Part shown: positions 35,965-43,681 of the stretch, piece by piece
Layout: each line of letters opens with the position of its first letter
Position numbering within the stretch: the stretch's first letter is position 1
NCBI RefSeq assembly: GCF_965137005.1
Contig: NZ_CBCRXM010000003.1
Span: 62,001-126,000 of the forward strand
Origin: Sphingomonas_O antarctica
GTDB taxonomy: Bacteria > Pseudomonadota > Alphaproteobacteria > Sphingomonadales > Sphingomonadaceae
Direction of reading: 5' to 3'
DNA: 64,000 bases
Made by a program: the position numbers and the translations under genes
The notes under the pieces: generated by a model
What the model was told of the DNA's origin: nothing
The model's input: the letters and a program-made list of their open reading frames with translations, nothing else
The model's database searches: none

Positions 35965-37017
35965 TCAGCGGCCCACGAGGTGCGGCAGGATCGTGCTGCG
36001 CGCATGTTCACGCCGGAACGACCAGATCAGCCCGTCGAGATAGAAATGCTCGAACGCGATAAGGAGGTAGAGTGCGTTCCACCACGTCATCGTGTCGGTC
36101 GCGCTGGCGACATCGCGGAGGAACGAAAAGCTGTAGCCGACCACAATCAGGATCGGCACGAGGATGACCAGCTTTGCACTCATTCCCGCCAGCAACTGAG
36201 GCGCGCCGCCCGCGGCACCCGCAAATTTCCGGCGATGAAGCAGCCATACCAGCGCGAGATACTGCACATAATGCGGCAACAGCATGATGAGCGTGGCGTA
36301 ATTGGAATCGCGCATCAGGAAATAGGGGTAGAAGAACACTAGGCCGGTGATCAGGAACAGCGCTTCCGGCAGGCCCACCGCCTCGCGCCGCCGCACGAGG
36401 GCGACGATCAGGCGCAGCACGGTCAGCCCTGCGGCAATCCCCGCCGCCCATGTCACCGCGTGTACGAAGCCGGGCGAGATCAGGCCGAACAGCGCCGACA
36501 CCTGATGATGCGTGCCGATATTCCACAGGCACAGAAACAGGCTGATGGCGATGATCGCGTCGTTCGCGGCGGACTTTTGCGAAGGGTCGCGCACGCCCGC
36601 ACGTGTGCGATACAGTGACAATATGCCGCAATTCTGGCGCGCAACATGCCAAGTGTTCCAGAAGAACAGCATGAACTGCACGAAATAAGGCACCCCAATG
36701 GCGACCAGCGCGAGATAGACAGCGGCCAACACCACAGGCCCGGCATAAAATGCCACCCAACGCTGGCGGTGATATGCCCGGCTGTCTTCCCAGAAATAGA
36801 ATGCCAGCGTCGACCAATAATGGCTGAACGCCAGCGTCAATGCGGCGACAATCGCGAGCAGCGGGATCTTGAAATAGACTCCGGCCATGATCGGCACGGT
36901 GACCAACGGTGCGGCGATCAACAGGAAGAAATCAAACGCAGGCGATTTGATCCAGCCGGCGGCGGCCACGCGTTCGGCGATGCTGGCGCGCAAGCCCCGT
37001 GGTGCCACGCTCGCCAT
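35965..37017 (-). CDS. Uncharacterised polytopic membrane protein, His/Trp-rich
   Basis: 350 residues with about nine hydrophobic segments. I do not recognise the family. Repeated His/aromatic motifs stand out: SHYWSTLAFYFWED, NTWHVARQN, THHQVSAL, HYVQYL and FEHFYLDGLIW; they could bind a metal. The start shares one base with the preceding stop. Position between the peptidase and the desaturase suggests a membrane step of the same pathway. Confidence 0.7.
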   Translation of the reverse strand: MASVAPRGLRASIAERVAAAGWIKSPAFDFFLLIAAPLVTVPIMAGVYFKIPLLAIVAALTLAFSHYWSTLAFYFWEDSRAYHRQRWVAFYAGPVVLAAVYLALVAIGVPYFVQFMLFFWNTWHVARQNCGILSLYRTRAGVRDPSQKSAANDAIIAISLFLCLWNIGTHHQVSALFGLISPGFVHAVTWAAGIAAGLTVLRLIVALVRRREAVGLPEALFLITGLVFFYPYFLMRDSNYATLIMLLPHYVQYLALVWLLHRRKFAGAAGGAPQLLAGMSAKLVILVPILIVVGYSFSFLRDVASATDTMTWWNALYLLIAFEHFYLDGLIWSFRREHARSTILPHLVGR

Positions 37018-37517
37018 CACGCACGCGCCCGGCGACGGAGATGCGCCAGAATCGCGACGGGACCGGCGGCGACGATATCGCGGCGGTGGTGCAGCCGCCG
37101 AACGCGTTGACGCAGCGTTGCTGCCTCGATCCGGTGCGGATCGAGCCAGAATTTTAATAACAAAGCGCGCAATACATCCGCTCGCCGCGCCGCCACATCG
37201 GTCAGCGTGCCGATGACTTGGCCGGACGCAATCGGGTCGTCGGGCAGCGCATTGGCATCCCCCCACGGCAGCAGCGTATCCGCCGTCCGCGCCGCGATAC
37301 GGTGCACCGCGACCTGATTCTCCAAGACGAACAGGGCAACTTCGCCCACACACGGCTGCGTCCCGCACGCGATCGTGACCCGTGCACCCGGGGCGATGGC
37401 GGGTAGCATGCTGGTTCCCGAAAACTGCGTCTCGATCACTCTTTGCTCACGCCGCCACTGCTCGGCCACCACGCGCAGTTGCGCAGCGGACAACAGCGTA
37501 TCGGCGGCGGCGATCAC
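37017..37517 (-). CDS. S24/S26-type signal-peptidase-like protein
   Basis: 166 residues. SGTSMLPAI with Ser36 is the S26 nucleophile box; VHRIAA (His72) and PWGDAN (Asp87) match the His-type signal peptidases of the SipW/ER class rather than the Lys-dyad class. No membrane anchor is obvious. In a peptide pathway it could remove a leader. It overlaps the neighbouring stop and start codons by 1-4 bases. Confidence 0.75.
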   Translation of the reverse strand: MIAAADTLLSAAQLRVVAEQWRREQRVIETQFSGTSMLPAIAPGARVTIACGTQPCVGEVALFVLENQVAVHRIAARTADTLLPWGDANALPDDPIASGQVIGTLTDVAARRADVLRALLLKFWLDPHRIEAATLRQRVRRLHHRRDIVAAGPVAILAHLRRRARA

Positions 37518-38224
37518 TGCCGCGCGACCATCGCGCGTGCGGTTTCGATTTCGTCGTCGTTGAACCCGGCCTCGCGGCGCAATTCCGCAGATACCGGATA
37601 GACTGTGACGTTGCCGCCGGAGATGACTTTGAACGCCCGGTCGGCATGGGCGATAGCGCGGGACAGGTCCATGATTGCCCGGCCGCCCTCACGCTCGATC
37701 AGCCGTTCGATCCAGACATTGGCGAAACGGACATGATGCACCTCGTCGGCGAGTTGCGCGTCGAACAGTCCAACGAATTCGTGATCGTCCTTCTTGCTGA
37801 ACGAGGCGATGCCGTCCTGAATCGCGTCGATGCCGGATGCTTCGAAACTGCGATTTGCGACCGCCAGCCGCCCGATCAACGATTTGATCATGGTGATGAT
37901 GCGGAACTGAAAATTGATCACCGGATAGCGCCCGACCGGGCAACCCCGTTTTTCCATCAGGCGGCGAAAGGCCATCGCATGCCGCGACTCGTCGGCGCAC
38001 TGCTTGGCGATCTCCATCCGCAACGCCCAATCGGCTTCGGGAAAATCGGTCAGGTTACGCGCGGCGATTTCCAGGCTGTCGATCTCCTCGTTCATCTGCC
38101 GATGGAGGAACTCGACTTCATGTTCGGGATGGTCGGGCGGCAAATTGGCAAGCTCAACATGCAAATCGCGCACGTCGAACCGCGCGTCGCGGGCGGGGTT
38201 CGCAGCGAACAACTCAGGGCTCAT
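37514..38224 (-). CDS. Ferritin-like diiron protein A (DUF455-like)
   Basis: 236 residues, helical, with the four-helix diiron pattern: Glu46 in the first helix, Glu79-x2-His82 (DESRH), Glu128 (SFEAS) and Glu161-x2-His164 (DEVHH). It is similar to gene B next door and to DUF455/COG2833 proteins, whose functions are unknown. It is translationally coupled on both sides. Such folds catalyse oxygen-dependent oxidations, but a storage or scaffold role is also possible. Confidence 0.8.
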   Translation of the reverse strand: MSPELFAANPARDARFDVRDLHVELANLPPDHPEHEVEFLHRQMNEEIDSLEIAARNLTDFPEADWALRMEIAKQCADESRHAMAFRRLMEKRGCPVGRYPVINFQFRIITMIKSLIGRLAVANRSFEASGIDAIQDGIASFSKKDDHEFVGLFDAQLADEVHHVRFANVWIERLIEREGGRAIMDLSRAIAHADRAFKVISGGNVTVYPVSAELRREAGFNDDEIETARAMVARQ

Positions 38225-39024
38225 GCCGCCAGCGGCTCCTGAACGAGCGTGCGGAAACCCGCCTGCGACAGGATTTCGTGAATTTCGTCGTCGCTGAATT
38301 CTGCCAGTTTGCGGTCGGCGACGTTGACCGCGGGAATGCGCTCTTCGGGCGATTGCAAAACGGTGCCGACCGCATTGACCTCACCGCCGTCGCGGATCTG
38401 GAACTTGGCATTGGCGGCCATCAGGAAGCGGACGGCGTGCGCCACCTTCATCAGCAGGCGACGATCGTCCGCCACCAGCTTCTTGATCCAGCGATTGGCG
38501 AAGCGGACGTGTTGAACTTCGTCGGCGAGGATCGCTTCGAGCAAGCAGGCGGTGTCCTCGTCGCCGCTGGCACGGACGTTGCGTGCGAGCCCGCCGACGA
38601 CGTCCATTGCCCCTGCCTCCAGCGTCCTGTTCTGCGTCGTCAGCCGGCCGATCAGCGTGTCGAGCGCGCAGGTCACGCTCCATTCGAGCGTCGAGATGGG
38701 AAATTCACCCTTGTAACCGCCGACCTCAACGAGCCGCCGGTGCAGCGCGCGGACGTGCCGCGCCTCGTCCCAGCATTGTCGCGCCAGCTCCATGCGCAAG
38801 TCCCACGGCGCATCGGGAAACTCAGCGACGCACGCCGCCGCGATGTCGATGCTGGTCATCTCGTTGGTCATGTGCCGGTGCAGCGTTTCGCGTCGGGCGA
38901 CGCCTTCGGTACCCAGATATTCGTGCATATCGGCGTCGCGGTAGACAATCTCAAAGCAGTTTTCCCGCGCGGGTTCCTCGCGCAGGGTCATGCCATCGAC
39001 CTGGAAATAGCCGATCTCGGTCAT
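38221..39024 (-). CDS. Ferritin-like diiron protein B (DUF455-like)
   Basis: 267 residues. It carries the same diiron pattern as gene A: Glu55, Glu87-x2-His90 (DEARH), Glu136 and Glu169-x2-His172 (DEVQH). The N-terminal extension contains REEPARENCFEIVYRDADM. It appears to be a diverged duplicate of gene A. Both starts and stops overlap neighbours by four bases, so A and B are probably made in equal amounts and may form one enzyme. Confidence 0.8.
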   Translation of the reverse strand: MTEIGYFQVDGMTLREEPARENCFEIVYRDADMHEYLGTEGVARRETLHRHMTNEMTSIDIAAACVAEFPDAPWDLRMELARQCWDEARHVRALHRRLVEVGGYKGEFPISTLEWSVTCALDTLIGRLTTQNRTLEAGAMDVVGGLARNVRASGDEDTACLLEAILADEVQHVRFANRWIKKLVADDRRLLMKVAHAVRFLMAANAKFQIRDGGEVNAVGTVLQSPEERIPAVNVADRKLAEFSDDEIHEILSQAGFRTLVQEPLAA

Positions 39025-39554
39025 GCCGCCATGTCCTGCGCGACGATCGGCCCGACCGTCGCTTCACGCGCCGCGAACGTCGCGCCGATGTCCGATGCCA
39101 GGCCGAGTTCGGCCATGAGCGCTGCGGCTTCGGCGCGCTGTCGCTCGAGTGTCAGGACAATCCGCTCGGCGAGGACGATGGTCGGTTCGTCGAGGATAGC
39201 ATCGGTGGCAGCAACATAGACGCGATACCGCGCGATCAGCCCCGGCAGGACGCCATCGTACAATGCCGAAATGCGGTCGGCGACCGTTGCCGTGCCCGCC
39301 ACTTCGGCGAGAAACGCCTGATAGGCGGTCGATGGCGGCACGGTATAATGTTCATGACGGCGCAGCTCGAACGTCCGCTTGCCGAGGATATCGGCCATCT
39401 GCGCAAAGTCCCAGATGTGGTGGCCGAACATCACCTTGGCTTCCATCTCGGCGGTGATGGGGGTCCAGCGCGCGGCAGTTTCCATCAGCCACACGCTGAC
39501 ATGGCGGAACGTGGCCACCGCGGTGCACCGCTCGCTAACACTCATCATCGTCAT
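39021..39554 (-). CDS. Uncharacterised helical protein, possibly ferritin-like
   Basis: 177 residues, all helical. The segment EMEAKVMFGHHIWDFAQMADILGKR near residues 36-60 gives a Glu and two His spaced as in diiron or haem-binding helices, but the second ExxH is not evident. I do not recognise the family with certainty. It is wedged with ATGA overlaps between the kinase and protein B, so it probably works with them. Confidence 0.65.
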   Translation of the reverse strand: MTMMSVSERCTAVATFRHVSVWLMETAARWTPITAEMEAKVMFGHHIWDFAQMADILGKRTFELRRHEHYTVPPSTAYQAFLAEVAGTATVADRISALYDGVLPGLIARYRVYVAATDAILDEPTIVLAERIVLTLERQRAEAAALMAELGLASDIGATFAAREATVGPIVAQDMAA

Positions 39555-40597
39555 GCGATCACGTGCTCCAGATAGTCGGCGGTCTCGTCGGGACCGCCCA
39601 GCTTCAATTCATAAACCTTCGCGCGACCCAGCAGGCGCGTCAGGTCGAACACCCGCCGCCCGTGCGCGGCGTTCAGGAACGATCCCATCAACGGCTGCAA
39701 CTCGGCGATCTCGCCGCGTCCGGGCGTGATGCGCTTGAGCATGGGCCGGTCGGCAAAACCGCGCAGAAAGACGATGTTGTCCAGCGGCACGGGGTACGGA
39801 TCGCTGACCGGGAACAGCGTGTTTACGTCGAAGCGGACGAATCCCTCGTCCCGGATGCGTGCGTCGTGTTCGGGCTGCAGCGCGCGATTGACGGCGTCGC
39901 AGCGCGGTCCCGGCTTGATCCCGACGGGACGGCGAAACGGCACGATCTTGCCGGTAGCCGGCAGGTAGCCCGCCACCTCGTCGCTCAACAACATATGGCC
40001 ACGAGCGGCGAGCGACAGTGCCGTGGTCGATTTGCCCCCGCCCGACGGCCCGACGAAAATCGTGCCCTTGCCGCCAATCCCCATCGCGGACGCATGAAAA
40101 AAGATCGCGTCATCGCGCAACCGCAAAAGCCGCCAGAACAGGAACCACATCAGCCCGGCGCGCCAATTACCGGTCAGCGCGAACAGACAGTCACGGTCTC
40201 GAAAGGCAAAGGCGGGAGTCGCCCCACCGCGCACCGCAACGCAGGTCCAACCGGGCTCGGCGCCGTCGATGGTCTCGAATGTCCCCTGCGCAAGGCTGGT
40301 GGCGAAGCGAAACTCCCCCCCGTCGAGCGGCAGCGTGTCGTCGCCCGAAAGCCGGAACCAGCCATAGTCGCCGCCACCGGCAGAAACGACATCGAGCTGC
40401 ATGTCTGCGCGCTCGTTACTAGACCCCGCCACCGGCGGTGCAGCACCGAACATCGTGAAAAAATCGGCGAACAGTGCCTGATCGTCACTCGACACGGTAA
40501 TCCGGCGATCGGCCATCACGACCGACGATGACCAGCGATATCCGATGGGCTTCGAACGCAGCGCATGCAGCTGCGCGGTCAAGTTGAGCGAGGGCAT
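39551..40597 (-). CDS. HprK-like serine-kinase-family protein
   Basis: 348 residues. The C-terminal half is an HPr-kinase-like P-loop domain with GPSGGGKSTTALSLAARGH (Walker A) and MLLSDEVAGY. The N-terminal half is a variable beta-rich domain. HprK-like proteins occur with PqqD-like proteins in lasso-peptide and PEP-CTERM clusters; in paeninodin the kinase phosphorylates a peptide Ser. The target here is likely the small peptide encoded 53 bases upstream, but this is inference. Confidence 0.82.
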   Translation of the reverse strand: MPSLNLTAQLHALRSKPIGYRWSSSVVMADRRITVSSDDQALFADFFTMFGAAPPVAGSSNERADMQLDVVSAGGGDYGWFRLSGDDTLPLDGGEFRFATSLAQGTFETIDGAEPGWTCVAVRGGATPAFAFRDRDCLFALTGNWRAGLMWFLFWRLLRLRDDAIFFHASAMGIGGKGTIFVGPSGGGKSTTALSLAARGHMLLSDEVAGYLPATGKIVPFRRPVGIKPGPRCDAVNRALQPEHDARIRDEGFVRFDVNTLFPVSDPYPVPLDNIVFLRGFADRPMLKRITPGRGEIAELQPLMGSFLNAAHGRRVFDLTRLLGRAKVYELKLGGPDETADYLEHVIA

Positions 40598-40649
40598 AGC
40601 GGCACTCCGCAGGCCGCGCCCGATCAGGCGCGGTGCGGGACGTCCGTCG

Positions 40650-40814
40650 TCAGCAGGAAGCGAGATTCCACCAGCCGCCCATCGACTGGGTGATCTGGAA
40701 GGAATTGAGAATGTCCTTCTCGCTCATCGCCTGGATGCGCGGCGTTTCGTAGTGCGGCAGCACCGCATCGTCGCTGTCGGTTGTCTCGATGCGATCGAAC
40801 TGAGTCGTGTTCAT
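40650..40814 (-). CDS. Putative RiPP precursor peptide, 54 residues, C-terminal Cys
   Basis: A small reading frame fills most of the gap between the PqqD-like and HprK-like genes. Key parts: an acidic N-terminus (DRIETTDSDDAVLP), the motif HYETPRIQAM that fits the YxxPxL-type leader signal read by PqqD-type recognition domains, a helical-looking stretch MSEKDILNSFQITQ, then a Gly-Gly pair and the ending WWNLASC. The Cys is the last residue before TGA. GAACACGACTC follows the ATG; a GGGGGG-containing stretch upstream (complement of 40818-40824) can serve as ribosome-binding site. No other frame in the gap is as good. Confidence 0.75.
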   Translation of the reverse strand: MNTTQFDRIETTDSDDAVLPHYETPRIQAMSEKDILNSFQITQSMGGWWNLASC

Positions 40815-40853
40815 GCAGCCCCCCTATGGCTCATCAAAAACCGTGACGATTGG

Positions 40854-41123
40854 CTAACGAACGGCCTCGATCAGGTCAAGCGACAGAAGTTCGCGAATGG
40901 CGGCGTCCATCTCTTCGCGCACCGGATGTGTCTCGGCGCCCGAAAAATGCCCTGGCAGAGTCGCCGCGATCTCCTCGACACCGCGTTCTCCGTCACAATG
41001 TTGCCAGACGTGCGCCATCGTCGAATTCATCACATAAAATTGTGATTTTTCATTGTCATAGAGCATGATTTCATCCTGCAACGGACTTTCGTCGATGCGC
41101 GGATTGCGGCGATAGATCGTCAT
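40854..41123 (-). CDS. PqqD-family peptide-recognition protein (RRE)
   Basis: 89 residues, one winged-helix-like PqqD domain. Pattern: MTIYRRNPRIDESPLQDEIMLYD, KSQFYVMNSTMAHVWQHCDG and EIAATLPGHF. In lasso and other RiPP pathways such proteins (B1) bind the leader peptide and deliver it to enzymes. The gene is 40 bases upstream of the candidate precursor and 62 bases downstream of the flavoprotein. Confidence 0.85.
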   Translation of the reverse strand: MTIYRRNPRIDESPLQDEIMLYDNEKSQFYVMNSTMAHVWQHCDGERGVEEIAATLPGHFSGAETHPVREEMDAAIRELLSLDLIEAVR

Positions 41124-41185
41124 TACTGCCCCCCAACCATTTCCGGAAATTGCCCGCGCAGCCGCCGCGCGTCAATTCATCTTGG

Positions 41186-41785
41186 TCATCCCCGCCGGGC
41201 GTGTCCCGCGCCGGCCGTCGCGCCCAATGCCGCGCGCATCTGCATCAACAGCGTCGGAATCGGGAATGGGCCGGTGAATTCGGCCATCCCCTCCCGTGTC
41301 GCAACCTCCATTGCCGGCAGCGGCGGCAGAACGGTGTACCCATCGTCCCGCAACGTCGCGACATTGCGGACGACGGCGGGGTGGTCGTTCATCGCCGGAT
41401 TGGCGATCGGCATGAAAATCACCGGCACTTCGGCGGCGATGATCAGCGCGGAGACCAGTTCATCAGCGATGCCGTTGGCAACCTTTCCCAAAATGCTGAC
41501 GCTCGCCGGATAGACCAGCACCAGATCGACGTCGCGGGTCAGTTCGATATGCGGCACGAAGACATGTTCGACGGTGTCGTCCATCTCGATGAACACTTTG
41601 TGGCGGCTCGCGACTTCGACGGCATAGGTCGAGACGATCCTCGCCGCTGCGCGGCTCAGCACCACCTGCACATCGTCGGCAAAGTGATGAAGCAATTGCA
41701 GGATGATGCGCGGCAACGTGTAAGCGTGATACGCCCCGGTGGCGCACAACAGAATCTTGCGCGCGCGCTTCGGCACGACCTCCAT
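41186..41785 (-). CDS. Stand-alone flavoprotein of the HFCD cysteine-decarboxylase family (LanD/EpiD-like)
   Basis: 199 residues. The HFCD signatures are clear: catalytic His79 in PHIELTRDVDLVLVYPAS, the FMN/trimer segment SILGKVANGIADEL, and the substrate-binding motif NPAMN (residues 129-133) followed by the conserved NVATLRDDGYTVL. Family members oxidatively decarboxylate a Cys: phosphopantothenoyl-Cys in CoaC, or the C-terminal Cys of a peptide in EpiD/MrsD. CoaC is normally fused to CoaB; this one is alone in a peptide operon and the candidate precursor ends in Cys, so a LanD-type role is favoured. Confidence 0.85.
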   Translation of the reverse strand: MEVVPKRARKILLCATGAYHAYTLPRIILQLLHHFADDVQVVLSRAAARIVSTYAVEVASRHKVFIEMDDTVEHVFVPHIELTRDVDLVLVYPASVSILGKVANGIADELVSALIIAAEVPVIFMPIANPAMNDHPAVVRNVATLRDDGYTVLPPLPAMEVATREGMAEFTGPFPIPTLLMQMRAALGATAGAGHARRG

Positions 41786-41787
41786 CT

Positions 41788-43677
41788 TTATCCCTCCACC
41801 CCGAAATGCTGCGCCCAGCGGCTAAGCATGAACAACCGCCACACCGCGCGGTAATCATGGTGACGGCCTTGTTCGAAGTCGAGGACGAAACGATCCGCCT
41901 GTTCCGCGTCGATCCAGCCCGCCGCCCGAAACTGTGGATCGGCCATGGCGTCGCGCACCAACGGACGAAGCGGACCAGCGAGCATCGCCGCGTCCGGGGT
42001 GCCGAACCCCATCCGGTCGGGCCGCTCGGTAATCATAGGTGGCACATGACGGCGCGCGACGTCCCGCAATACGCGCTTGCGATTTCCACGCGAAACCTTG
42101 TGATCTGCAGGCAATCCAAATGCAAACTCGACCAGCGCGCGATCGAAATAGGGCACCCGCGCCTCGACCGAATGCGCCATCGCGTTGCGGTCGGCATAGC
42201 CCAGGATAATCTTGGCATTGGCCCAGCGCACATCGAAATAAAGCTGCTGGTTGAGCGCCGACGGATCGCGCCCGCGCTCGACCTCCGCAAATCGTGCCGG
42301 GGCTGGCGGCGCGGCGACGATCCATGACAAGGGCCTGGGACGCCGCAGATACGGTTTGACGAACCAGTCGGTGAACAGTCCGATGGCCGACCGATGGTCC
42401 GCCCTGCCGATCGCGCGCAGTTCGCGCAGCGCGGCGCCGAACCGCCCTCGCTTGAGCAGGTCGCGGACCACGATCCGCTGATGATAGTGATAGCCGCCGA
42501 AGATTTCGTCCGCACCCTGCCCATCGAGCACCACCGTGGCACCGTGGCGGCGGCACAATTGGAACACGCGATATTGCGCAAAGGCCGGCATCGCCAGCGG
42601 GGGTTCTTCGAGCGCGCCCAGCACCGTATCGACGTTATCGGCGATCCATGCCGCGTCGAACCCGATTTCGTGATTCTCCAGCCCGTGGTGCGCGACCATC
42701 GCATCGACGAATTGCAGTTCGCAGGCCTCGGGTGCGGCCTCGCGATAGCCCAGCGAATACGTCGGCAATTTATGCCCCGCGCCGGCTGCCAGTCCGACAA
42801 TGGTCGACGAATCGATCCCGCCCGACAGCAACGCGCCAACCCTCACATCGGCTTGCCGATGCGTCTCCACTGCGCGCGCGAGCAAGGTTTCCGCCTCAGC
42901 GACGGCGTCGGAATGGTCGACCGTTTGGGTCGCGCAAAAGTCCGACAGCCGCCAATAAGGGATCGGCTCGGGCGCAGCCGGTGCATCAATCGGCATCGCA
43001 CACCAGCTTGCTGGCGGCAGCGCGTAAATTCCGTCGAAAAATGTTTCTTCGACAAACGGATAACGCTGCCCGCGCAGGAACATTTCGACCAAGGGCCGGT
43101 TGGCGCGCGGCGCTTCCTCCCGCGCCACGAGGATCTGTTTGACCTCGGAACCGACGATCAGCGCGCCGTGCCGGTCGATCGTCCAGAATAACGGTTTGAT
43201 CCCGAACCGGTCGCGCGAGAGGATCAGCCGGTTGGCAGGCACATCGACCACGACGATCGCCCACATCCCCTCGAACCGCGTGAAACATGCGCTGCCCCAT
43301 TCGCGATACGCCGCGAGGACCACTTCGCTGTCGCCCGAACCACGAAACTCGTGCCCGAGGCCGGTCAGCTGGGTTCGCAACATCTCGAAATTGTAAATCT
43401 CGCCATTGAAGGCGAGCCAGACATCTCCCGCCCCCATCGGTTGCGAAGCCGCCTCGCCCAGATCGCGTATCGCCAGCCGTCGAAAGGCCAGTCCGAGCTG
43501 GGCCGGACCGCTCGGCAAATCGTCGATCCGGTCGGCGTGCATCACAGTTCGCGCGTTCTGCGTCATAACGCCTTCGCCGTCCGGCCCGCGATGTGGAATC
43601 GCATTGTGCATCGCGCCCAGCCGTTGGACCAGGCCGGTCGATGCGCTCGGCTGGACGATCAGACTGATCCCGCACAT
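41788..43677 (-). CDS. Asparagine-synthetase-like amidotransferase
   Basis: 629 residues from the ATG at 43677, chosen because it gives the N-terminal nucleophile Cys (MCGISLIV). The class II glutaminase domain is complete (IPHRGPDGEG, LAFRRLAIRDL, FNGEIYNF). The synthetase domain has ALLSGGIDSSTIVG for ATP. In lasso clusters the homologue (C) activates a side-chain acid for ring closure but usually lacks a working glutaminase; here the glutaminase looks intact, so amide formation is equally possible. It follows the formyltransferase by four bases. Confidence 0.85.
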   Translation of the reverse strand: MCGISLIVQPSASTGLVQRLGAMHNAIPHRGPDGEGVMTQNARTVMHADRIDDLPSGPAQLGLAFRRLAIRDLGEAASQPMGAGDVWLAFNGEIYNFEMLRTQLTGLGHEFRGSGDSEVVLAAYREWGSACFTRFEGMWAIVVVDVPANRLILSRDRFGIKPLFWTIDRHGALIVGSEVKQILVAREEAPRANRPLVEMFLRGQRYPFVEETFFDGIYALPPASWCAMPIDAPAAPEPIPYWRLSDFCATQTVDHSDAVAEAETLLARAVETHRQADVRVGALLSGGIDSSTIVGLAAGAGHKLPTYSLGYREAAPEACELQFVDAMVAHHGLENHEIGFDAAWIADNVDTVLGALEEPPLAMPAFAQYRVFQLCRRHGATVVLDGQGADEIFGGYHYHQRIVVRDLLKRGRFGAALRELRAIGRADHRSAIGLFTDWFVKPYLRRPRPLSWIVAAPPAPARFAEVERGRDPSALNQQLYFDVRWANAKIILGYADRNAMAHSVEARVPYFDRALVEFAFGLPADHKVSRGNRKRVLRDVARRHVPPMITERPDRMGFGTPDAAMLAGPLRPLVRDAMADPQFRAAGWIDAEQADRFVLDFEQGRHHDYRAVWRLFMLSRWAQHFGVEG

Positions 43678-43681
43678 CGCT

